64,000 bases of DNA. Origin: Streptomyces sp. NRRL S-340 (GTDB lineage: Bacteria > Actinomycetota > Actinomycetes > Streptomycetales > Streptomycetaceae). This document shows, piece after piece, positions 1-9,298 of the stretch (the first letter of the stretch is position 1; the number at the start of each line of letters is the position of its first letter). The DNA is taken from assembly GCF_000720185.1 (NCBI RefSeq), contig NZ_JOIY01000002.1:62001-126000 (forward strand), in the 5' to 3' direction. The position numbers were made by a program, and so were the translations under genes. The notes beneath the pieces were generated by a model that worked only from the letters and a program-made list of their open reading frames with translations, made no database searches and was not told the DNA's origin.

Positions 1-241
1 CCGTCCCGTGTCCGCCGCACGGGCGGGCCCGCCGCTCCGTGTCCCCACGCGACGGCGGACCCTCCACTCCCGTACCTCGCGCAAGGGCAGGCCCCCCGTG
101 TCCGCGCGCGAGGGCTGCCCCGTGTCTCTGCGCAAGGGCGGTCCGCCGCCCGGTGTCCGCCGCAAGGCCGCATCGCCGCCCGGCGCCCGGCCGGCCGAGC
201 GGGTCAGCTGCGGTCCCGGCCGCCGACGCGGCGGGCCAGGT

Positions 242-1010
242 TCAGCAGGCGCTCCTTGCGGTCCGGGGGGTTGTGGCCGGTGCGCGGCCCTCGCGAACGG
301 TGTCCCCGCGCACCGGCGCGTCGTGGTCGAAGGCGCTCTCCGGTTCGCCTTCGCCTCGGGTCAGGCCGGTCAGCCGCTGCTCCGGCGTGTGCACCCGGGC
401 GGCGGGCGCCTCGCCCTCCAGGGCGCGGAGCGGGCCGTGGGTGCGGGTGGTGCGCGGCACCGGGCGCAGTGCGGCCGGTGCCGGCAGGAGGGCGCCGAGG
501 GTGTCCGCGGGTGCCTCGGTGCGGAAGCGGTGCACGGGTTCGTGCACGAGCGCGGGCGCGGTGCACGGGTTCGTGCACGAGCGTGCGGGCGCGGCGCGGT
601 GCCGCCACGAGCACCAGCGGGGTCAGGCCGCGGAAGCCGGCGCCGGTGCTCGACATGCTCTTGTCGAGGCCCTGGTGGCCGGCGGCTCTGCCGGGGCCGT
701 GGCGCAGCCCGACCAACGGGATCTGCTCTGCGGGCCGGGTGAGCGCGAGGTGCAGGGCGCCTCGGTCGGTTCCGGGGGCCGGGACGAGGACGGTCTCCAG
801 GGCCGGGGCGCGAAGGCCGTGGGGCGCGGCGCGAGGTTCGCCGACGGCGTCGCCGAGCGGATGCCGGTGAGCCAGGCGGTGCGGCAGAGACGGGCGCGCG
901 GCGGCAGCGGCTTCGGAGGCCTTGCCGCGGACCCGGGCGCCGTCGCGGTGTCCGGTGAACCGCGTCGCACCACTCGCCCTGCCCGGAGCCCGGCCATAGA
1001 GTGACGTACA
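242..1010 (-). pseudogene. decayed gene of unknown family, split by a tandem duplication
   Basis: On the minus strand one frame is open from about 1010 down to about 590 and the adjacent frame is open from about 547 down to a stop at 242. The first part reads through segments such as RFTGHRDGARVRGKASEAAA and LTRPAEQIPLVGLRHGPG. The second reads VHRFRTEAPADTLGALLPAP and on to TARSAC-stop. The two frames meet at a 31-33 bp tandem duplication (527-590). Removing 31 bases joins them exactly, so the break is best read as a duplication-induced frameshift. The upstream end meets a stop at 1011-1013 with no good start codon or ribosome site, so the gene also looks truncated at its 5' end. I do not recognise the family. 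It could be a drifting regulator or transporter-associated gene next to the cox operon. The coding signal is moderate and the call as a former gene is tentative. Confidence 0.4.
527..590. repeat. 31/33-bp tandem duplication
   Basis: Two adjacent copies lie at 527-557 and 558-590. Each contains GTGCACGGGTTCGTGCACGA. They differ only by an extra TG in the second copy. The unit itself holds the short inverted repeat GTGCACgggttcGTGCAC, which could favour replication slippage. The duplication shifts the minus-strand reading frame by one base. Confidence 0.85.
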
Positions 1011-1014
1011 TCAC
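1001..1014. promoter_or_regulatory. Crp/FNR-like palindrome upstream of the cox operon
   Basis: The sequence GTGACGTACATCAC is a GTGA-N6-TCAC palindrome with one mismatched pair inside the spacer. It sits 51 bp upstream of the first cox gene and close to the Streptomyces Crp pattern GTG-N6-GNCAC. It is a plausible operator for the downstream operon. No promoter hexamers are obvious beside it. Confidence 0.4.
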
Positions 1015-1064
1015 GCTGGTCGCTGATTTCCCTCACGTACGCCCATTCGGTCTCTGGAGGGCCC

Positions 1065-1562
1065 ATGACCCACATCTCGGTCACGGTGGACGGCACGACG
1101 TACGAGGACGAGGTCGAACCCCGTCTGCTGCTGGTCCATTACCTGCGTGACCGGCTCGGCCTGACCGGTACGCCGATCGGCTGCGACACCTCGAACTGCG
1201 GTGCCTGCACGGTGGAGCTGGACGGTATGAGCGTGAAGAGCTGCACGGTGCTGGCCGTCCAGGCGGACGGCGGCGAGGTCACCACCGTCCAGGGGCTGGC
1301 GAAGGACGGCGAGTGGACGCCGTTGCAGCGCGCCTTCCACGAGCGGCACGCCCTCCAGTGCGGCTACTGCACCCCGGGAATGATCATGGCGGCGCGTGAT
1401 CTGCTGCGCGAGAACCCGCACCCGACGGGCGAGCAGGTGCGCAAGGCGCTGGAGGGCAACCTGTGCCGGTGCACCGGTTACCAGAACATCGTCCGCGCGG
1501 TGCTCGCCGCGGCCGAGGCCGGGGACGCCGGCCCCGCCCGCGCGCAGGAGGTGACGGCATGA
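1065..1562 (+). CDS. coxS: molybdenum hydroxylase small [2Fe-2S] subunit (CoxS/XdhS type)
   Basis: This is the electron-transfer subunit of a xanthine dehydrogenase/CO dehydrogenase-family enzyme. It passes electrons from the molybdenum centre in CoxL to the FAD in CoxM. The 165-residue protein has the plant-ferredoxin cluster ligands C40-x4-C45-x2-C48 and C60, then the second cluster ligands C99-x2-C102 (CGYCTPGM) and C134-x-C136 (CRCTGY), in the normal order and spacing. The length is normal for the family. A TGGAGG ribosome site precedes ATG 1065. Its stop overlaps the coxL start as ATGA, so translation is probably coupled. The substrate cannot be told from this subunit. Confidence 0.95.
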   Translation: MTHISVTVDGTTYEDEVEPRLLLVHYLRDRLGLTGTPIGCDTSNCGACTVELDGMSVKSCTVLAVQADGGEVTTVQGLAKDGEWTPLQRAFHERHALQCGYCTPGMIMAARDLLRENPHPTGEQVRKALEGNLCRCTGYQNIVRAVLAAAEAGDAGPARAQEVTA

Positions 1563-3952
1563 CCGGCCAGGCCGTCGAGAGGGAGGTCGGCCGGGCCCGG
1601 CTGCGCAAGGAGGACGCGCGGCTGATCACGGGCCAGACCACCTGGACCGACAACATCTCCGTCACCGGGCTGCTGCACCTGGCGTTCCTGCGCAGCCCCA
1701 TGGCCCACGCGCGCATCGCACGCGTCGACGTCTCGGCCGCCCTCGAACGCCCCGGCGTGGTCGCCGTGTTCACCGGCCGCGACCTCGCCGACGGCCTGGG
1801 CTCGCTGCCCTGCGCCTGGCCGGTCACCGAGGACATGGTGCTGCCCGACCACCCGCCGCTCGCCCTGGACGAGGTCCGGCACGCCGGTGACCCGGTGGCG
1901 GTCGTGGTGGCCCGCGACCGGTACGCCGCCGCCGACGCGCTGGAGGCGATCGAGGTCGACTACGAGCCGCTGCCGCCCGTCCTGGACCTGGAGGCCGCGC
2001 TCGCCGAAGGCTCCCCGCTGGTCCACGCGGACAAGGGCACCAACCGCGCCTACGACTGGCCGCTGCGCGCCGGCGACGACTTCGAGGCGGTCCGCGAGCG
2101 CGCGGAGGTGGTCCTCAAACGCCGCTACCGGCAGCAGCGACTGATCCCCAACGCCATGGAACCGCGCGCCGTCGTCGTCACCCCGCTCGCCGCCACCGGC
2201 GAGTACACGGTGTACTCCGCGACCCAGATCCCGCACATCCTGCGCATCATGCTCTCCGTGGTCACCGGCGTCCCCGAGCACAAACTGCGGGTGGTCGCCC
2301 CGGACGTGGGCGGCGGCTTCGGCTCCAAGCTCCAGGTGTACGGCGAGGAGGCCGTCGCGCTGGCCGTCGCCCGCGAGCTCGGCCGGCCGGTGAAGTGGAC
2401 CGAGTCGCGCTCCGAGGGCTACCTGGCCACCCACCACGGCCGCGGCATGATCCAGGACGTCGAGATCGCAGCGACCCGTGAGGGAAAGCTGCTCGGCCTC
2501 AAGGTCCGCCTCCTCGCCGACATGGGCGCCTACCTGATGCTGGTCACCCCCGGCATCCCCATCCTGGGCGCGTTCATGTACCCGGCGATCTACAAGATGG
2601 ATTCCTACGAGTTCGACTGCACGGGCGTGTTCACCACCCGCACCCCGACCGACGCCTACCGCGGCGCCGGACGTCCGGAGGCCACGTACGCCATCGAGCG
2701 GGCGATGGACGAACTCGCCGCCGAGGTCGGCCTGGACCCGATCGAGGTGCGGCGGCGCAACTGGATCCGGCACGAGGAGTTCCCGTACACCTCGATCGCG
2801 GGCCTGACCTACGACAGCGGCGACTACGAGGCGGCGACCGAGAAGGCGCTCGCCCTGTTCGGGTACGAGGAACTGCGCGCCGAGCAGGCCGGGCGCAACG
2901 GGCGCGGCGACACCGTACGCCTGGGCATCGGCGTGTCCACGTACACCGAGATGTGCGGACTGGCGCCGAGCCGGGTCCTGCGCGACCTGAGGTACTCGGC
3001 AGGTGGCTGGGAGGCCGCGAGCATCCGGATGCTGCCCACCGGCAAGGTCGAGGTGGTCACCGGGACCAGCCCGCACGGGCAGGGGCACGTGACCTGCTGG
3101 AGCCAGATCGCCGCGGACGTGCTGGGCGTGCCGTTCGAGGACGTCGAGGTGGTGCACGGCGACACGCTGGTGGCCCCGCAGGGCATGGACACCTACGGCT
3201 CGCGGTCGCTGGTCGTGGGCGGGTCGGCGGTGCACCGGGCGGCCGAGAAGGTGGTGGAGAAGGCGCGCAGGGTCGCCGCCCACCTGCTGGAGGCCAGCGA
3301 GGACGACCTGGAGTTCAAGGGCGGCGTGTTCTCGGTGAAGGGCTCACCGGACGCCCGCCGGACCATCCAGGAGGTCGCCTTCGAGACGTTCACCTCGCAC
3401 GACGTGCCCGAAGGCATGGAACCCACCCTGAACGCCGAACACGTGCTGGACCCGGAGAACTTCTCCTACCCGCACGGCACCCACCTGTGCGCGGTCGAGG
3501 TCGACACCGAGACGGGGCGGACCCGCATCCGGTCCTACGTCTGCGTCGACGACGTCGGCCGGGTGATCAACCCGGTGATCGTCGAGGGGCAGGTGCACGG
3601 CGGTCTCGCCCAGGGCATCGCGCAGGCGCTGTACGAGGAGGCGGTGTACGACACCGAGGGCAACCTGGTCTCCGGCACCATGGCCGACTACCTGATCCCC
3701 TCGGCGGCGGACCTGCCCGACTTCGTGACCGACCGCACCGAGACGCCCGCGGCCTCCAACCCGCTGGGCGTCAAGGGCGTCGGCGAGGCGGGCACGATCG
3801 CGTCCACCCCGGCCGTCGTCAACGCGATCGTGGACGCGCTGCGCCCGCTGGGCGTGCACGACGTGCCGATGCCCTGCACACCGGAGAGGGTCTGGGAGGC
3901 GGTCCGGGGCGCGCGGCCGTCCGGGACGGCGGACGAGGAGGCCTCGGCATGA
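1559..3952 (+). CDS. coxL: molybdenum hydroxylase large molybdopterin-binding subunit (CoxL form II)
   Basis: This is the catalytic subunit of 797 residues that binds the molybdopterin-cytosine dinucleotide cofactor. It is recognised by the aldehyde oxidase/xanthine dehydrogenase hammerhead region near the N-terminus and the motif AYRGAGR near residue 366. That motif marks form II CoxL-like enzymes; genuine form I CO dehydrogenase has AYxCSFR. The catalytic glutamate is in [10 protein letters not shown] near residue 740. The start ATG 1559 overlaps the coxS stop, and the frame is also open further upstream inside coxS, which I ignore. Form II enzymes oxidise N-heterocycles or aldehydes in many cases and CO activity is doubtful, so I would call it a xanthine dehydrogenase-family enzyme of unknown substrate. 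Confidence 0.95.
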   Translation: MTGQAVEREVGRARLRKEDARLITGQTTWTDNISVTGLLHLAFLRSPMAHARIARVDVSAALERPGVVAVFTGRDLADGLGSLPCAWPVTEDMVLPDHPPLALDEVRHAGDPVAVVVARDRYAAADALEAIEVDYEPLPPVLDLEAALAEGSPLVHADKGTNRAYDWPLRAGDDFEAVRERAEVVLKRRYRQQRLIPNAMEPRAVVVTPLAATGEYTVYSATQIPHILRIMLSVVTGVPEHKLRVVAPDVGGGFGSKLQVYGEEAVALAVARELGRPVKWTESRSEGYLATHHGRGMIQDVEIAATREGKLLGLKVRLLADMGAYLMLVTPGIPILGAFMYPAIYKMDSYEFDCTGVFTTRTPTDAYRGAGRPEATYAIERAMDELAAEVGLDPIEVRRRNWIRHEEFPYTSIAGLTYDSGDYEAATEKALALFGYEELRAEQAGRNGRGDTVRLGIGVSTYTEMCGLAPSRVLRDLRYSAGGWEAASIRMLPTGKVEVVTGTSPHGQGHVTCWSQIAADVLGVPFEDVEVVHGDTLVAPQGMDTYGSRSLVVGGSAVHRAAEKVVEKARRVAAHLLEASEDDLEFKGGVFSVKGSPDARRTIQEVAFETFTSHDVPEGMEPTLNAEHVLDPENFSYPHGTHLCAVEVDTETGRTRIRSYVCVDDVGRVINPVIVEGQVHGGLAQGIAQALYEEAVYDTEGNLVSGTMADYLIPSAADLPDFVTDRTETPAASNPLGVKGVGEAGTIASTPAVVNAIVDALRPLGVHDVPMPCTPERVWEAVRGARPSGTADEEASA

Positions 3953-4803
3953 TTCCCCCCGCTTTCGACTACGTCCGGCCCGCCACGCTCGACGAGGCCG
4001 TGCGCGTCCTCTCCGACGCGGGCGAGGACGCCAAGGTCCTGGCGGGCGGGCAGAGCCTGCTGCCGCTGCTCAGGCTGCGCCTGGCCTTCCCCGAACTGGT
4101 CGTCGACGTCGGACGGATCCCGGGACTGCGCGGGGTCCGCGAGGAGGGCGGCACGCTCGTCATCGGCGCGCTGACCACCCATCACGACGTCATCCACGAC
4201 CCGCTGGTGCGCCGGTACGCCGGGCTGCTGGCCGAGGCCACCGAGACGGTCGCCGACCCCGCCGTACGCCACCGGGGCACCCTCGGCGGCTCCCTCGCCC
4301 ACGCCGACCCGGCAGGCGACCTGCCGGCGGTGGCCCTGGCGCTGGACGCCGAACTCGTCGCCGTGCGGCCGGACGGCCGGCGCACGATCCCGGCGCGCGA
4401 CTTCTTCGCCGACTACCTGCAGACCGCCCTCGCGCCCGACGAGGTGCTGGCCGAGGTGCGGGTGCCCGGGCGCGAGGGCTGGGGCTTCCGGTACGAGAAG
4501 TTCCACCGGGTCGCCCAGTCCTGGGCGATGGTCGGCGTGGCCGCGCTCGTCCGCCGCGACGGCGGCCACATCGCCGAGGCACGGATCGCCCTGACCAACA
4601 TGGGCGCGACCCCGCTGCGGGCCGCGGCCACCGAGGAGGCGCTGGCCGGCGCCGGGGACGCCGGCGCGGTGGCGCGGGCGGCCCGGTCGGCGGCCGACGG
4701 CACCCGGCCCTCACGGGACGCCTCCGCCTCACCCGAGTACCGGGCGCACCTGGCCCGGGTCCTCACCGAGCGGGCGGTCCTGGCCGCCACCGGGACGAGG
4801 TGA
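3949..4803 (+). CDS. coxM: molybdenum hydroxylase FAD-binding subunit (CoxM)
   Basis: This 284-residue flavin subunit accepts electrons from the CoxS iron-sulfur clusters and passes them to the final acceptor. It carries both FAD-binding signatures of the family: AGGQSLLP near residue 31 and TLGGSLAHADPAGD near residue 110. A CO-dehydrogenase flavoprotein C-terminal domain follows. ATG 3949 overlaps the coxL stop (ATGA). With coxS and coxL it completes the alpha-beta-gamma protomer in the unusual order S-L-M. The stop at 4801-4803 is embedded in a GTGA that would suit a coupled start of the next gene but is in the wrong frame for it (see the next entry). Confidence 0.95.
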   Translation: MIPPAFDYVRPATLDEAVRVLSDAGEDAKVLAGGQSLLPLLRLRLAFPELVVDVGRIPGLRGVREEGGTLVIGALTTHHDVIHDPLVRRYAGLLAEATETVADPAVRHRGTLGGSLAHADPAGDLPAVALALDAELVAVRPDGRRTIPARDFFADYLQTALAPDEVLAEVRVPGREGWGFRYEKFHRVAQSWAMVGVAALVRRDGGHIAEARIALTNMGATPLRAAATEEALAGAGDAGAVARAARSAADGTRPSRDASASPEYRAHLARVLTERAVLAATGTR

Positions 4804-4887
4804 GCGCCGATCGCCCCCATCGACAGCCCCGAGCAGGCGCGCGCCCGCCTGGAGCAGACCGGCTACCTCGTCGACGACGGGCTCGCC

Positions 4888-5703
4888 GTGGCCTGCTTCC
4901 TGGCGCTGCGCCTGCACCGGCCGGTCTTCTGCGAGGGGGACGCGGGCGTCGGCAAGACCGCGCTCGCCGGCGCCCTCGCCGAAGCGCTCCACGCGCCGCT
5001 GATCCGGTTGCAGTGCCACGAGGGCATCGACGCCTCGCAGGCCCTGTACGACTGGGACTTCCCCCGGCAGCTGCTGCACCTGCGGGCGGCCGAGGCCGCC
5101 GGTGTCAGGGACGCCGACCGGCTGGAGCGCGAGCTGTACGACCGGCGGTTCCTGGTCGCCCGGCCGCTGCTGCGGGCGCTGCAGACCCAGCCGTCGGTGC
5201 TGCTGGTCGACGAGATCGACCGGGCCGACGACGAGTTCGAGGCGTTCCTGCTGGAGGTGCTGTCGGAGTTCCAGGTGACGATTCCCGAGCTGGGCACGCT
5301 GCGGGCGGAGGTGCCGCCGGTGGTGGTCCTGACGTCCAACCGCACCCGTGAGGTGCACGACGCGCTCAAGCGGCGCTGCCTGTACCACTGGTTCGACCAT
5401 CCCGGCTTCGCCCGTGAACTGGCCATCGTGCGCCGCCGGCTGCCCGGGGTGTCGGCGCGCCTTGCGGAGCAGGTGACCGCCCTGGTGCAGGCGCTGCGCG
5501 CCGAGGACCTGCTCAAGCCTCCGGGCGTCGCGGAGACCCTCGACTGGGCGCGTGCCCTGGACGTGCTGGGCGCGGACGAGGTCGACGCGGAACTGGCGGT
5601 GGCCACGCTGGGTTCGGTCCTGAAGTACCGCGAGGACATGGCCCGCGCGCGCGGCCTGGACTTCGCGGCGATCCTGGCGCCCCGGGGAGCGGGGCCGGCG
5701 TGA
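4888..5703 (+). CDS. coxD: MoxR/CoxD-type AAA+ ATPase, start codon uncertain
   Basis: This AAA+ chaperone of the MoxR class is thought to work with the VWA protein CoxE to insert or rearrange the metal-sulfur site of molybdenum hydroxylases. The Walker A is EGDAGVGKTA, the Walker B is LLVDEIDRAD and the sensor 1 asparagine is in VVLTSNRT. The first usable start is GTG 4888, giving 271 residues. However, the same frame is open back to 4804 and encodes SPEQARARLEQTGYLVDDG, which is normal N-terminal sequence for this family, without any ATG, GTG or TTG. The coupled GTG at 4800 is one base out of frame with it. Either a one-base insertion near 4803-4810 has damaged the start, or a non-standard start such as ATC 4810 is used. 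The gene overlaps coxE by GTGA. Confidence 0.85.
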   Translation: MACFLALRLHRPVFCEGDAGVGKTALAGALAEALHAPLIRLQCHEGIDASQALYDWDFPRQLLHLRAAEAAGVRDADRLERELYDRRFLVARPLLRALQTQPSVLLVDEIDRADDEFEAFLLEVLSEFQVTIPELGTLRAEVPPVVVLTSNRTREVHDALKRRCLYHWFDHPGFARELAIVRRRLPGVSARLAEQVTALVQALRAEDLLKPPGVAETLDWARALDVLGADEVDAELAVATLGSVLKYREDMARARGLDFAAILAPRGAGPA

Positions 5704-7208
5704 CGGGGAACGGAAGGGGCGCGGGGACGGGCGGAGCCGGCCCGGGCGGCGGAAGCCGGTCCGGTGGGGAGGGCCGTCCCCGCGGTGGTGACCGCGCCGG
5801 CGAGGGGACCGGGGCGCCGCGCGCGGACGCGGTGCTGCTCGGCTTCGCGCGGGCGCTGCGCGCGGCCGGGGTGGCGGTGAGCAGCGAACGGGTCCACGCC
5901 TTCCTGCGGGCGGTGGACGCGCTGCGCCCGGGGGTGCGGGCGGACGTCTACTGGGCGGGCCGGCTGACGCTGTGCGGGGACCTGGACGACCTGGAGCGGT
6001 ACGAGCGGGTGTTCGGCGCGTACTTCGGCGCCGCCCCCGGGCAGCCGCCGCGCGAGCCCGTACGGACCGCTCCGCCGCCCCGGCTCCGCCCCGTGGTGCG
6101 GCAGGCGCCCGCCGGGCGGCGCGAGGACGCCACGGACGAGCGGCGGCACGGACCGCCCGTCGCCTCGCTCGCCAGTCCGGCGGAGGTGCTGCGCCACCGT
6201 GACTTCGCCGGGCTCGACGCCGCCGAACGCGCACAGGTGCGCCGGCTGCTGGCGGCGTTCGCGCTGCGCGGCCGGTCACGGCGCACCGCCCGGCGGCGGC
6301 CGGCCCGGCACGGGGCGGTCGATCCGCACCGCACCGTGCGGGAGATGCTGCGGCGCGGCGGCGAGCCCGCTCTGCTGCGGCGGTACGCCCGGGTGCAGCA
6401 GCCCCGGCGGGTGGTGCTGCTCGTCGACGTCAGCGGCTCGATGGCGCCGTACGCGGACGCGCTGCTGCGGTTCGCGCACGCGGCGGTCCGGGGCCGGCGC
6501 ACGGAGGTGTTCACCGTCGGCACCCGGCTGACCAGGGTGACCCGGGAGCTGTCCCACCGCGACCCGGACCTGGCCATGGCGGCGGTCGCCGAGGCGGTGC
6601 CCGACTGGCGCGGCGGCACGCGGCTCGGCGAGCTGCTGCGGGAGTTCCTGGACCGCTTCGGCCGGCGCGGCATGGCCCGCGGGGCGGTCGTGGTGCTCCT
6701 GTCCGACGGCTGGGAGCGGGGCGATCCGCATGTGCTCGCCGACCAGATGTGCCGCCTGCACCGGCTGGCCCACCGGGTGGTGTGGGCCAACCCGCGCAAG
6801 GCCCGGCCCGGTTACGCGCCCCTGGCCGCCGGCATGGCGGCGGCGCTGCCGAGCGTGGACGCCTTCGTCGAGGGCCACAGCCTGGCCGCCCTGGAACGGC
6901 TGGCCGCGGTGGTGCGCGGCGCGGACGCGGGCGGGACGGATACGGGCGGCGCGGACGCGACGGTGGGCGGGCGGCCGGACGGCACGGACGGTGCCTGCCC
7001 GCCGGCGGCCCCGCAGGCACCGCCGGGCGGCCGGCGATCCTTTGGTGCACGGATCGCTGCGGACGCCGTGGGCCGTGCGGAACATCCCGCTGCGGACACC
7101 GTGGGCCGTGCGGCACGTCCCGCGCCGGGCCGGCCGCCGGACAGTCCCGCGCGGGGGCCGGAGGGCGGCGGGGAACGCCGGTACAGGGAGGAACGGAAGC
7201 GTGCGTGA
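5700..7208 (+). CDS. coxE: VWA-domain maturation protein CoxE
   Basis: This is a 502-residue partner of the MoxR ATPase. After a glycine/arginine-rich start it has the CoxE-like region (residues about 35-235). A von Willebrand A domain follows, with the metal-ion-dependent adhesion motif DVSGS in LLVDVSGSMAPY near residue 240 and the second motif region LLSDGWERGDP near residue 335. MoxR-VWA pairs act as metal-site chaperones, which fits the position between the enzyme subunits and XdhC. GTG 5700 overlaps the moxR stop. The C-terminal 80 residues are low complexity and include a duplicated 11-residue unit (ADAVGRAEHPA/ADTVGRAARPA). The gene overlaps xdhC by 8 bp. Confidence 0.9.
   Translation: MTGNGRGAGTGGAGPGGGSRSGGEGRPRGGDRAGEGTGAPRADAVLLGFARALRAAGVAVSSERVHAFLRAVDALRPGVRADVYWAGRLTLCGDLDDLERYERVFGAYFGAAPGQPPREPVRTAPPPRLRPVVRQAPAGRREDATDERRHGPPVASLASPAEVLRHRDFAGLDAAERAQVRRLLAAFALRGRSRRTARRRPARHGAVDPHRTVREMLRRGGEPALLRRYARVQQPRRVVLLVDVSGSMAPYADALLRFAHAAVRGRRTEVFTVGTRLTRVTRELSHRDPDLAMAAVAEAVPDWRGGTRLGELLREFLDRFGRRGMARGAVVVLLSDGWERGDPHVLADQMCRLHRLAHRVVWANPRKARPGYAPLAAGMAAALPSVDAFVEGHSLAALERLAAVVRGADAGGTDTGGADATVGGRPDGTDGACPPAAPQAPPGGRRSFGARIAADAVGRAEHPAADTVGRAARPAPGRPPDSPARGPEGGGERRYREERKRA
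7057..7122. repeat. 33-bp in-frame tandem repeat in the coxE tail
   Basis: Two adjacent 33-bp copies (7057-7089 and 7090-7122) differ at four positions and share the core CCGTGGGCCGTGCGG. The length is a multiple of three, so the VWA protein simply gains 11 residues in a disordered tail. Confidence 0.85.
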
Positions 7209-8307
7209 CATCTTTCCGGTGCTCGAACGGTGGTACGCGGCGCGCGTGCCGTTCGGGCTCGCCACCGTGGTGACGGTGAGCCGCAGCGCACCGCGTGACC
7301 CGGGTGCGGCGATGGCCGTGGGACCGGACGACGAGGTGGTGGGCAGCGTGTCCGGCGGCTGTGTGGAGGGCGCGGTCTTCGACCTGGCCCAGGAGGTCGT
7401 GGCGAGCGGTGAGGCGCGCCTGGCGACGTTCGGTTACAGCGACGAGGACGCGTTCGCGGTCGGGCTCACCTGCGGGGGTGAGATCGGTGTGCTGGTCAGG
7501 CCCGTGACGGTCGAGTCGGACCCGGCCTTCGGCGCCGTGGCGGCGTCGGTCGCCTCCGGCGAGCCGGTGACCATGGCGACCGTGACCGACGGGCCCGCGC
7601 CGCGCGGGGCGACCCTCGCCGTGTGGCCGGACACGGTGGCGGGGACGCTGGGCGAGCCCGGTCTGGACGTGGCGGTCACCGCCGACGCCCGCGGCGAACT
7701 CGCCCTCGGTGCCACGGGGACGCGCCACTACGGCCCGCGCGGCGAGCGCCGCGAGGACGCGGTCTCGGTGTTCCTGCACTCCTTCGCGCCGCCCCCGCGG
7801 ATGCTGGTCTTCGGCGCGATCGACTACGCGGCCGCGGTCGCCCGGATCGGTGCCTTCCTCGGCTACCGGGTCACGGTGTGCGACGCCCGCCCGGTCTTCG
7901 CCACGCCGAAGCGGTTCCCCGACGCCGTCGAGGTGGTCGCGGACTGGCCGCACCGCTACCTGCACGCGACCGGCACCGACGAACGCACGGTGATCTGCGT
8001 CCTGACGCACGACCCGAAGTTCGACGTGCCGCTGCTGGAGGAGGCACTGCGCCGGCCCGCCGCCTACATCGGCGCCATGGGCAGCCGCCGTACCCACCAC
8101 GACCGGGTGCAGCGTCTGCTGGAGGCCGGTGTGACCGAGGCCGAGCTGTCCCGGTTGCGCTCCCCGGTCGGCCTCGACCTCGGGGCCCGTACGCCCGAGG
8201 AGGTGGCGGTGTCCGTCGCGGCCGAGATCATCTCGCTGCGCTGGGGCGGCACCGGGGCCCCGCTGACCGCGACGGCGGGAGCCATCCACACGAACGGTTC
8301 CGCCTGA
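7201..8307 (+). CDS. xdhC: XdhC/CoxI family molybdenum cofactor insertion factor
   Basis: XdhC-family proteins bind the molybdenum cofactor, help to sulfurate it and hand it to the apo-hydroxylase. This 368-residue protein has the N-terminal CoxI domain (VVTVSRSAPRDPGAAM, then SGGCVEGAV near residue 52 and LTCGGEIGV near residue 90) and a C-terminal Rossmann domain (MLVFGAIDYAAAVARIGAFLGY near residue 200; AYIGAMGSRRTH near residue 290). It is a full-length two-domain member. GTG 7201 has a good AGGGAGGAACGG ribosome site and lies inside the last codons of coxE, so it is co-translated. An ATG in the same frame far upstream inside coxE is not a credible start. Confidence 0.93.
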   Translation: MRDIFPVLERWYAARVPFGLATVVTVSRSAPRDPGAAMAVGPDDEVVGSVSGGCVEGAVFDLAQEVVASGEARLATFGYSDEDAFAVGLTCGGEIGVLVRPVTVESDPAFGAVAASVASGEPVTMATVTDGPAPRGATLAVWPDTVAGTLGEPGLDVAVTADARGELALGATGTRHYGPRGERREDAVSVFLHSFAPPPRMLVFGAIDYAAAVARIGAFLGYRVTVCDARPVFATPKRFPDAVEVVADWPHRYLHATGTDERTVICVLTHDPKFDVPLLEEALRRPAAYIGAMGSRRTHHDRVQRLLEAGVTEAELSRLRSPVGLDLGARTPEEVAVSVAAEIISLRWGGTGAPLTATAGAIHTNGSA

Positions 8308-8349
8308 GCCCGAAGGCGCCCCGCAGGACCCGCACGCGAGGAGGAAGAC

Positions 8350-9108
8350 ATGGAACTGCACCACGGGTTCACCGTGCCCGTCCCCGTCGACGACGCCTGG
8401 CGGGCGCTCCTCGACATCGAGCGGGTCGCCCCGTGCCTGCCGGGGGCGGTGGTGGAGGCGTACGACGGCAGGACCGTCACCGGCTCGGTCAAGGTGCGGC
8501 TGGGGCCGGTCACGGTGACGTACAAGGGGACGGCGGTCTTCGAGGAGCAGGACGAGAGGGCCCACCGCCTGGTGCTGGTCGCCGGCGGCCGGGAGACACG
8601 GGGGCAGGGAACGGCGCGGGCCACGGTCACGGGCACGCTGCGCGAGCACGACGGCGTCACGGAGGTCTCCGTGCGGACGGAGCTGACCGTGACCGGGCGG
8701 CCCGCGCAGTTCGGGCGCGGGGTGCTCGCGGAGGTGGGTGACCGGCTCGTGGGCCAGTTCGCCGACTGCCTGGCGGGACGGCTGGCCGCCGCGGCGCCGC
8801 AGGAGACAGCGGGCGCCGGGACCCTGCCCGGCCCCACTCCCGTCACTCCCGCCACTCCCGCCACTGCCGCCAGTCCCGGTCCCGGCCCGGCCCCGGGCCC
8901 GGGCAGCGGCGGGGGCACCGCCCCCGGCAACGGCGTCCAGCCGGCCGCCGCCGCGCGGGCCGCGGCGGGCGACGAGCCGGTCGACCTGCTGCGCGTCGCG
9001 GCCCTGCCGGTCGCCAGGCGTGCCGCTCCGGTCGCCGCCGGGGCGGCCGTGGCCGTGGCGCTGCTCGTCCTGGGCGTACGACGGCTGCGGCGCGGGCGCG
9101 GCCGCTGA
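8350..9108 (+). CDS. coxG: CoxG-like SRPBCC protein with C-terminal membrane anchor
   Basis: This 252-residue protein has a START/SRPBCC lipid-binding fold over residues 1-150 (HHGFTVPVPVDDAWRALLDI, CLPGAVVE, GSVKVRLGPVTVTYKGTA), typical of CoxG. CoxG is proposed to anchor the hydroxylase at the membrane or bind quinone. A proline/alanine linker follows, then one membrane helix (about residues 222-243, PVAAGAAVAVALLVLGV) and a positively charged RRLRRGRGR end. GAGGAGGAAGAC precedes ATG 8350. It is the last gene of the cox operon. No clear terminator follows within the next 60 bp. Confidence 0.9.
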   Translation: MELHHGFTVPVPVDDAWRALLDIERVAPCLPGAVVEAYDGRTVTGSVKVRLGPVTVTYKGTAVFEEQDERAHRLVLVAGGRETRGQGTARATVTGTLREHDGVTEVSVRTELTVTGRPAQFGRGVLAEVGDRLVGQFADCLAGRLAAAAPQETAGAGTLPGPTPVTPATPATAASPGPGPAPGPGSGGGTAPGNGVQPAAAARAAAGDEPVDLLRVAALPVARRAAPVAAGAAVAVALLVLGVRRLRRGRGR

Positions 9109-9200
9109 CCGAGCGCGCGCACAACCCACACCCGACGCACGGCCTCCTCTTCTCCGTCATTCACGCATTCACGGCATCTGCAGAATTTTTTGGATAGCGG

Positions 9201-9225
9201 GGTTCATCCCTGACGAACGGGGTAG
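9201..9225 (+). promoter_or_regulatory. sigma-B-like promoter candidate
   Basis: GGTT (9201-9204), a 15-base spacer and GGGTAG (9220-9225) match the Streptomyces sigma-B pattern GNNT-N14-16-GGGTAY except for the last base. The site lies in a locally AT-richer patch about 75 bp upstream of a small open frame with a strong ribosome site. Confidence 0.4.
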
Positions 9226-9298
9226 GCGGCTCACAACGGATGAGGCGTGCACGCCTCTGTGGCACATGTGCTGCACACACCCCTCTGGAAGGAGGTCC

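Noticed and set aside
1463..1558. An earlier ATG start for the large hydroxylase subunit
   Set aside because: It would lie inside coxS and add an arginine-rich stretch unlike any CoxL. The ATGA overlap at 1559 is the natural start.
4800..5351. A separate gene starting at GTG 4800
   Set aside because: The frame is out of phase with the AAA+ motifs and encodes Arg/Ala-rich sequence. It was kept only as evidence for a damaged start.
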